From the NCBI GenBank assembly GCA_003665825.1, contig QPFY01000011.1:1-64000 (forward strand): a stretch of DNA of 64,000 nucleotides, read 5' to 3'. This document shows positions 23,521-32,884 of the stretch, piece after piece; the first letter of the stretch is position 1; the number at the start of each line of letters is the position of its first letter. This DNA comes from Microbotryum silenes-acaulis. Lineage: Eukaryota > Basidiomycota > Microbotryomycetes > Microbotryales > Microbotryaceae. The notes beneath the pieces are model-generated. The model was not told the origin of the DNA. It did not search any database and saw only the letters and a list, made by a program, of their open reading frames with translations. The translations under genes were made by a program, and so were the position numbers.

Positions 23521-24533
23521 CGGGCCGTGTGAGCAATCGGCAGCGTCCGCGGCGACAAAGTCAATTCGTCCAGGTCACTGTATTCGGCCTGTACTATTGA
23601 CATTCCTATACTAAAATGCTGTTCTTGGAATTTAGACGAGCTGTGTCGGAAGATTTGAAGTGAAGACATCGTATTCGGGAGCAGGTATTTGATCCGATTA
23701 CGGGCAAGATCATCGCGCGATGGTAGACGACTCGGAGACTCACTGGGGCCACGCCGGGCGTGTCCCGTAAGCAGGTCTTTGTCTCTTGCAGATCGCAATT
23801 CTGTGAAATGCATCAAGAGGTGAGTTGAGTTCTCAGGTGATATCTGGCGGCGTGAACACAGTGTGAGCGTAGGTTTCGTACAAGAGATCGTCGGTGAAAA
23901 TCTGACGCGGTCGGCACTTCGTTTGCGGACATTGCAGTGCTCTGTGAGGTCGATCTGACGACTCTTGGTCGGTTAAAAGGTCTTCCTTTGAAATAGTAAA
24001 GGGATAGGGTGATGGTGCCCAGAGAAACTTGGCCGCGTTAGCACTGTCGGCGACAACACTCGATCGTCCGACGTTCATGGCTTTCTAGTACTATACATGG
24101 CCTTTGACTTGCAAAATCACCACTCGAGGATGATCTCTAGAAATTCTTTGATGTAATGATGTATAAACAAGATTTAATTCATACAGCCACTTGTCTCTCG
24201 TCACAGACCATGTCGGAGCGAGCGAAGCGGCGTGGGTCGGATGACAGTGTGCGAACATCTCCCAGCCATGTCCGTACCGCAGACCGCCGTGTCCGCAACC
24301 GCGACCGACAAGTGGACGGACATGGGGTTGCGGTACGGACATGAAAATTCCAATCATTATAAGATGCTATCATGTTCTCCTTGCAGATAGTGAGTCTACT
24401 CATACAATTGTTCGACAGCATCAGTATTATCTGATCCAGCTGTATCTAAAATCAAGCGGACGGACATGTCCGTACATTTGTTCTGGCCCGAGGACCAGAA
24501 GCAGTGGACCGCGCGCGCGCCCCAAAGTCGTCA
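23521..24533. repeat. Subtelomeric spacer with right copy of the ~480 bp direct repeat
   Basis: 23,830-24,317 repeats 10,700-11,179 in direct orientation. At its end CATGTCCGTACCGCA (about 24,268) is answered by its exact reverse complement TGCGGTACGGACATG (about 24,331), and a perfect CGGACATGTCCG palindrome follows near 24,465. The left copy of the direct repeat has only the first arm of this inverted pair. I see no gene. Confidence 0.65.
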
Positions 24534-24860
24534 AGGCCACAACGACTAGTGTAATTGAGTATACTCAAAGCACAATGCATAATCGCACAAATTAGGCATG
24601 TACAAACCAGTTGGGATCGTGACAGAGTTACAATACACTTATTTACGTCTACAAGTCCTCAAGTCTGCCGTGCCTCAGCTCCAGCGATACACCAAAGCCC
24701 GAAATGGGAGATCGCGAGCGCCGGTGGCCGAAGGCTACGAGTGCGGCTGCCCCCCACCACCCCACTCTCAAATGCCACAGGATGCTCGCGCGAGCTTCTT
24801 TGCAAGCGTCTCTCGGGAGTCTGTGCCATGTGGTATTTGGCAATTGCCCATATATATAGT
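24534..24860 (+). repeat. Flank of dyad-array module (copy shared with 28,776-29,106)
   Basis: Homologous to 28,776-29,106 from the point CCACAACGACTAGT through to CCCATATATA. Both copies run straight into an array of palindromic tandem repeats of different sequence. The segment contains the perfect palindrome GCTCGCGCGAGC and a TATA-like end. No coding region is convincing. Confidence 0.65.
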
Positions 24861-24871
24861 GGATTTCATGA

Positions 24872-25252
24872 GTGCACGAGCAATTCCCCGTGCACTTCGA
24901 TTTGGCGGTTTTTGACTTGTGCCGCCCTTCAGCGTCGAAAAAGTAGATTTCAGCAGTGCACGAGCAATTGACCGTGCACCTCGATTTGACGGTTTTGCCG
25001 AAAAAGTGGATTTCAGCAGTGCACGAGCAATTGACCGTGCACCTCGATTTGGCGGTTTTTGACCCGCGCCGCCCTTCAGCGTCGAAAAAGTGGATTTCAG
25101 CGGTGCACGAGCAATTGACCGTGCACCTCGATTTGACGGTTTTGCCGAAAAAGTGGATTTCAGCAGTGCACGAGCAATTGACCGTGCACCTCGATTTGTC
25201 GATTTTGCCAAATAACTGGATTTCAGCAGTGCACGAGCAATTCCCCGTGCAC
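24872..25252. repeat. Tandem array of six 24-bp dyad motifs
   Basis: Six copies of GTGCAC-GAG-CAATT(G/C)-(A/C)CC-GTGCAC lie at 24,872, 24,956, 25,019, 25,103, 25,166 and 25,229, so starts are 84, 63, 84, 63 and 63 bp apart. The longer spacings carry an extra ~21 bp. Each copy is followed by (C/T)TCGATTTG and GGTTTTGCCGAAAAAG-like sequence. The same 24-bp motif is scattered through introns of the two genes at 11.3-21.2 kb. GTGCAC and CAATTG are each self-complementary, so the site is a nearly perfect dyad. The array could be a protein-binding locus. Confidence 0.85.
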
Positions 25253-25375
25253 TGCGACTTTTCAATTTCACTGGGGATTTGTGGTTCTAATCCAAAACGT
25301 AAACCGGAATTGGGCTGTACCCCACCTATGGTACCTATATACCTAGAAGAAAATTCGGATGGTTGAAGAAGCCTC

Positions 25376-28300
25376 CTCACACACCTCATCGGCAAATGTC
25401 GAGTTTTGGGTGGCGGAGGCAGCAGCGGAAAAGATGAGAGCTTGCATGTGCTTCGATGAGCGATCTATCGCACCGAGTTGAGTTTGAGGTCGGGGGCGAG
25501 TGAGAGAACGAAGTCGAGCAAAGCAGGTCTCGCTGGAAAAATCTTAATTCTCAATCGGAAAGAGTTGACAATCATTCATCCATGAGAGCTAGACACGGTT
25601 TCCAGCGAGTCGAGGCTTAAAGTGTCGAGTTAAGCGCAAGCCGGAATCTGAGACCTGGTGGAGCAAACGAAAGTCAAATATAAGCAAGAGGACACAGAAT
25701 TGCAACACGCGGTGTGGACGAACGGAACACCTTCAGTTTAAAAGCACTCACTGACCTTAAAGACGTTTGCTCGTGAATTAAACGCCAAACGAGTTCGTGG
25801 ACCGCAAGCGGGGTGAGTGCAAGAAGCGAAGCGAGTAGAGACGGAGCACCATGCGACACTGATCGCAGTCCTCGACCGCATGACCAGGGTTGCTGACGCG
25901 TGTATGAATGTGCATGTCGCAGAGTTGGTATGGTGATCGCACGTATCCAGCTGGTCGAGCGAATCGCCGAGGTCGATGGAGAGTGCGAAGGATCGTCACG
26001 GTCCGACGCCGAATTCGATCGCCGATTGGTCCGGAGAAGCCCGAGTCCTGGCTGCATGCAGCAACGTGCGCAACATAGGATGGAGGTCGAGTAAGTCGCA
26101 AAGCAATGAGGGGTGTTCCATGAAATGTCTCGAGAGTTTTGCGGAGAAGTCGCTCGGTCGAAGTGATCGACGAGGTTGAGTCAGCGCGCAAGTCCGGTCA
26201 ACTTGAATGGCGAGGAAGGCATGTGAGATATTGAGGTACCATGGATGAAGCTTAGACGGTCTGGGATGCCTTGACAAGCTGGATGAAGGGCGGGCGATGG
26301 AGCAATTCGCACGCAGCGGTCCAAAGCTGCTGGGCGAGCAAGGATCTCCGGCGGACCTCCGTGGCAAGAAGGCCGAAACTAGTCTGCGTGCTGGACCTTG
26401 TCGCAAGAGAAACCGAGGGATGGTAATGCACTAACTCGGATGTGTGCCGTGCGAGCGTGGGAGCGCAGTGCGAAGCTCCATTCGAGGGAGCGCTCCCATT
26501 CCAGGTCTTCCGTGACCGTCAATCTGCAGTGCGCGGTGACACGGCATATCTCGATCTCATCAGCAAGGAGTGCAAGTCGTAAGCGAGAGCTTAAATCGAA
26601 ACAGCTCACTGTCGGCGGTCTGAGCGAGTCGTCCGAGGTCGAGCAGTTCCGGTCGCGATGGCTCGAGTGAGCAATCGACATAGCCCGGACGCAACTGTAG
26701 CTACCTTCGAGCTCGTTATCGAGTCGTTCCAATTGGGGATGGTGAGGGTGTGTTCCCCTTGCCTTAGCCGATTCCGGGTCACACATCAAGGGCCGGGTCG
26801 GGTAAGGTCGAGCCGCAAGTACCGAGCAAGTGACGTCTCGGCATGACGGCAAAGCGTTGCGTCGTCGTGTCTTCATGCAGTGAAAGAAAGTCGAGTCGAG
26901 TCGAGTGGTACGAGGATCGGCGAATGACAAGTGGGCGAGGCAGCAGCGGCAAAGATGAGAGCTTACACGCTCCTCAACGAACGGTCGCACCGAGTTGAGT
27001 TTTGAGGTCAGGGCGATCGAGAGGAGGTCGAGGTCGGGCAAAGCAAGCTTCGCCAGGAGATTGTCGATCCCAATTGGAAATGGTGGACGATCTTTCTTCC
27101 GGGAGACGCACTGGAAACGGTTGGGAGCAAATGGGAGTCCAAAGAGTCGACTTGAGCGCAGGCAGAAATCTGAGACCCGGTGGAGCAAATCAAAAGTCAA
27201 ACATGAGCAAGACTGCACATACTTGCAACGCGAGGTGTGGAGGAAGATTATGCCTTCAGGTTGAAGACACTCACTGACCTTTCGGACGTTTGCTCGCTTA
27301 GTAACTGCCGAGCAATTTCGTCGAAACCCTGGGAGGTGAGTGCAAGAAGCGAAGCGAGAGGAGGTGGAGCGCCATGCGACGCCGATCGCAGTCCATGACC
27401 GCATGACCAGACTTTCAGAAGCGTGTACGAACGTGCAAATCGGAGATGTGGGATGCTGATCGCACGTAACAAGCTGGTCGAGTGAAACGCCGAGGTCGAT
27501 TGAGAGTGCGAAAAATCGTCACAGTTCGAGGCCCAATTCGAGCGATCCGAAGAAGTTCGAGTCGTGTCTTCACGCTTCAACCTGCGCAACGTAGGATGGA
27601 GTTCGAGTAAGATGTGAAGCGACGAGGAGGTGTTCCGTGGCGAATCTCGACAGTTTTGCCCGAAAGTCAATTGGATGATGCGATCGACGAGCTTGAAAGC
27701 CAGCGTGCAAGTCTGATCAAGTTGAATGGCGAGGAAGGCGAGCTGGAATGTGATATGTTTAGAGCGACGAGTTGAGACATAATGGCTTTAGACGGATGAC
27801 TCGATGAGCTGGCTGACGAGCGCGGAGGTTGAGTAAGTCGCGGGCGGTTGAGACGGAGTGAAAGTGCTCGAGCCGATGCAGGTCTCGGATCTCGACATCG
27901 ACGAAATCAGTCGGGTCGTGCATCACATGTTCCGACAAACCCTGAGCTTGCCGCGTCGATGACACTCGCCAATTCGATCAAGAAAGAGATGTGACAGCAA
28001 GCGATTGCATTCGTGTGATGGGTTGAAGTTGACGACGCGAAGTGGACGATGTGGGGGTGGCGGAGGAGATCGTCACCGGTCGATAGTGGTGTTCAGGGTG
28101 CGGCGATGTGGGTCGAGTGACGTATGCATCGATTCGAGCCTTGGGGAAGGGTGAGCGTCTCCTCGATGGAGCTGATGTGGGTTGTGCATTGTGATCGCAG
28201 AGTATGGTCGTACAAGTCACAGAGCGGTTCGGTGCGAAGCTCGGATGCCAGCGAGTCGGCAAACGCGCGATCTGAACTAGAGTGGTGAGCAGCAAAGACA

Positions 28301-28780
28301 AACATGAGGTGAGCGAATGAGACGAGAGCTGAGGACTATCCGAATGAAGGGCTCACCACACCCATCGGTCGAGTAGCGAGCGGGCGTTCGGGGTGATCGA
28401 GGCGTTGCGGTGACCGAGCACGTGTCCGACCGAGAACGCTCGAGCGATGCATCGACGCAAGCTAGCACGTTGCTGAAAGTGATCACGCCTTCTCAGGTAG
28501 AGGTGTAAGTCGTATCGTACCAAGATGATCATGTTGGAGTCGTTGCTAGTCGTGTCGTGCGACGTCGCACCGTGCTCGCATCAGCCGGCACGAAGGCACA
28601 CGTCGAGCGTCCGTTGAGAGCGGCTGAGCTGCATCTTGCCGAGTGGGTGATGTGGGGAGAGCGTTGTGGTGTAGTGGTTTCAGAGCTGAGTCGAGTCGGG
28701 TCGGGCGAGTGAGTGGGGAGAGGGAAAGGAGCGTTGGCGCGCGCGCTGAAGTCGACTCGGACGGGCCTCAGACGAGGCCA
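25376..28780. repeat. Subtelomeric repeat block 4 (one unit plus tail)
   Basis: Unit heads lie near 25,420 and 26,940, followed by the standard tail ending in GGGGAGAGGGAAAGG at about 28,715. The part 25,580-25,700 is almost identical to 200-320 beside the telomere. Frames on either strand are by-products of the repeat. Confidence 0.85.
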
Positions 28781-29106
28781 CAACGACTAGTAAAATTGAG
28801 TATACTGAAAAAACAACGCAGAATAGCACAAATCAAGCGTATACAAGCCAAGTGTGATCGTGACAGAGTTGCAGTAAACTTTTCAACGTCTACATGTCCT
28901 CAAGTCTGCCGTGCCTCAGCTCCAGCGATACACCGAAGCCCGAAATGGATTTCCCATTTCGGAGATCGCGAGCGCCGGTGGCCGAAGGCTGCGAGTGCGG
29001 CTGCCCCCACCCCTCTCTCAAATAGCACAAGAAGCTCGCGCGAGCTTCTTTGCAAGGGTCTGTCGGGACTCTGTGGCACGTGGTATTTGACAATTTCCCA
29101 TATATA
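28776..29106 (+). repeat. Second flank copy of the array module
   Basis: Matches 24,534-24,860 over most of its length, with the same CCACAACGACTAGT start, GCTCGCGCGAGC palindrome and CCCATATATA end. It differs from the first copy by substitutions and short indels. It leads directly into the 35-bp array. Confidence 0.65.
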
Positions 29107-29556
29107 GGAATCTGAATTCGGCACCGGACGGTGCGAGAACAGGAATCTGGTTTCGGCGCCGCACGGTGCGGGAACAGGAATCTGAATTCGGCGCCGCACG
29201 GTGCGGGAACAGGAATCTGGTTTCGGCGCCGCACGGTGCGGGAACAGGAATCTGGTTTCGGCGCCGCACGGTGCGGGAACAGGAATCTGGTTTCGGCACC
29301 GGACGGTGCGAGAACAGGAATCTGGTTTCGGCGCCGCACGGTGCGGGAACAGGAATCTGAATTCGGCACCGGACGGTGCGAGAACAGGAATCTGGTTTCG
29401 GCGCCGCACGGTGCGGGAACAGGAATCGAGCGCAGTCTTCTCCCTCGAGTGAGATCTGTTTCGGCACCGGACGGTGCGGGAACAAGAATCTGGTTTCGGC
29501 ACCGGACGGTGCGAGAACAAGAATCTGGTTTCGGCGCCGCACGGTGCGGCGACAGG
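29107..29556. repeat. Tandem array of twelve ~35-bp repeats with palindromic cores
   Basis: Nine adjacent 35-bp units run from 29,107 to 29,421; three more follow after a 28-bp interruption. Two unit types alternate irregularly. One has the core CCGCACGGTGCGG, with 6-bp inverted arms around one base; the other has CCGGACGGTGCGA, which breaks the symmetry. Each unit also holds GGAATCTGGTTTC or GGAATCTGAATTC. The array occupies the same place relative to the flank as the GTGCAC array at 24.9 kb. Confidence 0.9.
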
Positions 29557-29747
29557 ATATGAGCGCAATCTCTTTGCAGCACCGCGAAAAGTTCGAGCTA
29601 CACTGGGTCGTGCTGATGTTGAGTCGATGCAATGAAGATCAAAAACACAATATCACGTGACTTTTTTGCCTCTGGGGCCACTACCTAACTCAAGAGCCAA
29701 CTCTTTTTTAGGGGGGGGGGGGGGGGGGGGTCATTTGCCCTTATACT
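29557..29747. other. Junction with a 20-base poly-G run
   Basis: A run of 20 G lies at 29,711-29,730, directly after CTTTTTTA. It could form a G-quadruplex, and it marks the change from the array module to unrelated sequence. Its length may be affected by sequencing or assembly. Confidence 0.8.
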
Positions 29748-30299
29748 GTGGTTGCAGTACGACCGGGCAAGAAGGGATGCTATTTCACCCACTTTGTTGA
29801 TGGTACTGTGCCGTTCCACATGATTGATGGTGGACAGGTCATTGAATCATTGGGCCCGTCAACGACTGCGTATCGTTCAACCGCAGCGACTTTGTGTCGT
29901 TCAACCGCGGATCTCACTACCAATGGGCGCATTATCACCACGAGCGCACATGCCGAGCAACGATTTGACGCCCTTCGGAGCGTGCCCGACCCGCGGGATG
30001 CCGCCGGTAGAGCCTCTACAAGCCGCAAAAACGACACCGCGGATACAATGCTCCCAAAATCAGCAAAACGCAAGTCTGACAAGGGAGTCACGAGCCCATC
30101 ACCGAACTTGCAAGGAAGGCTTAAGCTTTTCAAGAGGCTGGGAGACCAGCCGAAGAGAGTTGAAGCGACGCGCGCGGCAAGATGCGGCAAGCCACTTTCA
30201 TAGCAAATCCCATCCCGGGGGGTTTTTCGCTATGTTCGATCGGCCGGCCGCCGCGCGCCGCAAACACTCGGAACGCGTTTTCGACGACTTTTGAGCAAG
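29748..30299 (+). other. Open frame of unknown origin, probably a gene fragment
   Basis: An uninterrupted frame of about 150 codons (29,748-30,203) has no ATG near its start and no recognised domain. It could be an exon that begins at the CAG before 29,758. The C-terminal part is basic. From 30,300 to 30,750 I see no gene. Whether this is a relic of a host gene or chance cannot be decided here. Confidence 0.25.
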
Positions 30300-30758
30300 T
30301 TTGGGGGCATGCAGAGCAACTTTTGGTGAGATATTGAGGTGCATGTGTAAAGCCGACATCTTTGGAAAAGAGGGTGTAAAAATCCGACAAACACTTCAGA
30401 AAAGAGCGTTGTTCCACGAGGAGGCGCGCGGAGTCCAAAGTTGGGAGTTGCGAAATCCTTTTGCATGACAGGTAGCTGATGTCTCGACCAGAGTCTCGAC
30501 ATTCCGCAACGAAGGAAAAATCGCTTCACATCTTGCTCTCCCTCACCCTCTTCCCACTCCCTGCTCGTCTTCAAGACTTACCACCGGTTTACCACCGGTA
30601 CTAGTAGTGACCAGCCCCCACTGCCCCGTAACCCATCACGCCCAGGGCCTTCACAGTGAGTTGGCCACAGTGAGTTGGCCCATAATAGACCGAGCTTGGC
30701 CTTGTTTTGACTCGTATGACTGACGCCACTGGCCCACGCCCGAATTGGGGTCGTTGCA

Positions 30759-31304
30759 GTGACCGCCGCCGACACTACTAGTAGTAGCTCGACAGCGCAC
30801 CGAGCGCACGCCGCGACTGAGCAAGTTCGGAGGAGCGCGCGCCTCGCCGCAAGGAACGCGACACGCGTGGCACACGGCGCCGACTCGCCCGCTCAGGCTC
30901 TTGCCTCGACCTCGAACTCGCCCTCGAACTCGCCCTCGACCTCTGTGGCCACAAACTCGGCCGCGACATCGAGCTCAAGCTCACCCTCAAGCGCAAACCC
31001 CAACTTGTACGACCTCGCTGAACTGAGGGACGTACTACCTCCCTTGGTATCGTCGAGTCACTCGACCCCAATACGACCGCGCCGGGAGCCGGTCTCGAAC
31101 GAGCGAGCATCCGCCAGAGCCGAGAGGATCTCCGAAGCGGTCCGGATGAACCAAAAACATTGTCCGGCCGTCGAGGCCCTCAGTTCAGCGAGGTCGTACA
31201 AGTTGGGGTTTGCGCTTGAGGGTGAGCTTGAGCTCGATGTCGCGGCCGAGTTTGTGGCCACAGAGGTCGAGGGCGAGTTCGAGGGCGAGTTCGACGTAAG
31301 CTAG
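30759..31304 (+). pseudogene. Ser-rich gene fragment carrying a ~120-bp inverted repeat
   Basis: A plus-strand frame begins after a CAG near 30,759 and encodes Ser/Thr-rich sequence with the motif RRSARLAARN, a kind of element also seen near the start of the kinase in the palindrome. It then reads into an inverted repeat: 30,910-31,030 is mirrored by 31,178-31,295 with about 150 bp between. The frame ends where subtelomeric tail sequence (ACGTAAGCTAGCACAC) takes over at about 31,296. It looks like a truncated 5' exon. Confidence 0.4.
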
Positions 31305-31632
31305 CACACTGCCGAAAGTGACCACGCCCTCTCAGGTTGCGGTTCAAGTTGTATCGTGTTGGAGATGGCAATGTTGGATATGTTGTTAACCGTGTTGTGC
31401 GACGTCGCACCGGGCCCACCTCAGTCGGGTTGAGGTGACACGTCGAGCTGTAGTGGAGAGATCGAGTGCAGTTTGAATGGCGCATGTGAACGATGCGAAA
31501 GCATGTGACGTCGAGTTGTGGCATGGTGCGATCAGTGCCGAGTCCGAGTCGAGTCAGGCGGTGCGAGTGGCGCAAGTGAGTAAGTGAGTGGGGAGAGGGA
31601 AAGGAGCGTTGGCGCGCGCGAACATTAAGTCT
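31296..31632. repeat. Subtelomeric tail remnant
   Basis: Matches the end of the subtelomeric tail (compare 3,082-3,260, 9,770-10,085 and 23,000-23,325), up to GCGTTGGCGCGCGCGAACATTAAGTC. It is then interrupted by the MULE-type element, and the tail resumes at 32,894 with GATCGAGCCAATCAGCT. Confidence 0.75.
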
Positions 31633-31641
31633 TTTTTTTAT

Positions 31642-32884
31642 GAGAAAAGGACAAAAATGCCCTCGAAAGATAGCGAAAGGACGAGAGGACAGAAATGCCC
31701 TTCTCTAAAGGACCAAAATGCCCTCGGATTCTCGACTTCTGTAATACTTGATATATCAGCTCATAACCAAGAGGGTAGCTTCTTGTAGTCGTTGTGATCA
31801 GCGCCGTATACTCCCCCAGAGATGCCGTGAGAATTCAGTTATCCCGGTCGCAAAGTCAGGGGGGCCCTCATCGATCGTCGACGCGTCGAGGCGCGCGAGT
31901 TCGCGAATCGATGTTGGCCACCTTCCGCATTCTCGCCCCGACATCGAAGTCACCACCGACTTTCGACAAAGGAACATTCTTTCAGGGAGGGGGAAAGCCT
32001 CTACGAAAATAAGGAGCTGACAGATGCGGGCTATCAATCCGCGCTTGATCACCAGTTTCAGCTCGACATTCGCAAGTCTGACACGCGTCGTGAGCAGGAG
32101 TGTCCAAGATCCTCCGTGCTCCTTCTCTGCCACTGCTATCTCCAAAGGAGAATGCAGTGTTTGGACCATTATTGTCTTCAATGAAGCCCACAGTCACCGA
32201 TCGCTGCTGCACACCGGCGACAGCAAGAGCAGACTTACGCGACACCGCTCCAACCTGTTCCATCTCGGGCCGAATGGAAGCTGCATCGTCTTCCTCGTGA
32301 GCGTCATGAGGTCATGGTGAAGTGAACAACAGTGACTCAACTGGCGAAGAAGAGGGTGTCATTATCATTCCGTCACGTCTCTCCACGCGTACACGACGTC
32401 CGATCAAGCGCAGGATCCGGGGTGCGGACGAGAGGTCCAAGCGCGACACGATCTGTGGTCTCTGCAAAGGCCCCGGACACAACCGAGTTACATGCGATAG
32501 ATAGATAGACCATTTGAATCTGAGCATAAGGTGTCAAGACTGTCAATGCTACTACTGCTGACCTGTTTTATATGGAATCCACTCGGTCTATACTCATCGC
32601 TCGCTTTCGACTTGGACTCGCTTCAGTCGCGATAGGGCCCTGACTTTGCGACCGTGATATATCAATTCTCACGGCATCTCTGGGGGTTCTGAGTATACGG
32701 CGCTGATCACAACGACTACAAGAAGCTACCCTCTTGGTTATGAGCTGATATGTCAAGTATTACAGAAGTCGAGAATCCGAGGGCATTTTGGTCCTTTAGA
32801 GAAGGGCATTTCTGTCCTCATGAAAAGAAGCGAGGGCATTTTCGTCCTTTCGCTATCTTTCGAGGGCATTTTTGTCCTTTTCTC
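31642..32884. mobile_element. Non-autonomous Mutator-like (MULE) DNA transposon, 9-bp TSD
   Basis: The element starts GAGAAAAGGACAAAAATG and ends in its reverse complement. Terminal inverted repeats are roughly 250 bp, with a short deletion in the left one. A perfect 9-bp target duplication TTTTTTTAT lies at 31,633-31,641 and 32,885-32,893. The right palindrome arm carries the matching empty site with two base differences, about 52,010-52,030. The interior retains a plus-strand frame ending near 32,504 with CGLCKGPGHNRVTC, a C-x2-C-x4-H-x4-C zinc knuckle of the kind that closes many MULE/FAR1-like transposases. The DDE core is absent, so the copy cannot move by itself. Long TIRs and a 9-bp duplication are typical of MULEs. 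Confidence 0.85.

Noticed and set aside
24649..25395. A 248-codon minus-strand frame and a 136-codon plus-strand frame through the dyad array
   Set aside because: The repeat spacings are multiples of three and lack stops, so both strands stay open. The translated repeats carry no known domain and the signal is better explained by palindromic DNA sites.
29107..29556. CRISPR-like array of 35-bp repeats
   Set aside because: There are no unique spacers, the repeats abut each other directly, no cas genes are present and the context is eukaryotic.
1..31632. A subtelomeric RecQ-type helicase gene, common at fungal chromosome ends
   Set aside because: No helicase motifs were found in the repeat blocks; the only helicase segment seen is the Helitron fragment at 55.8-56.2 kb.
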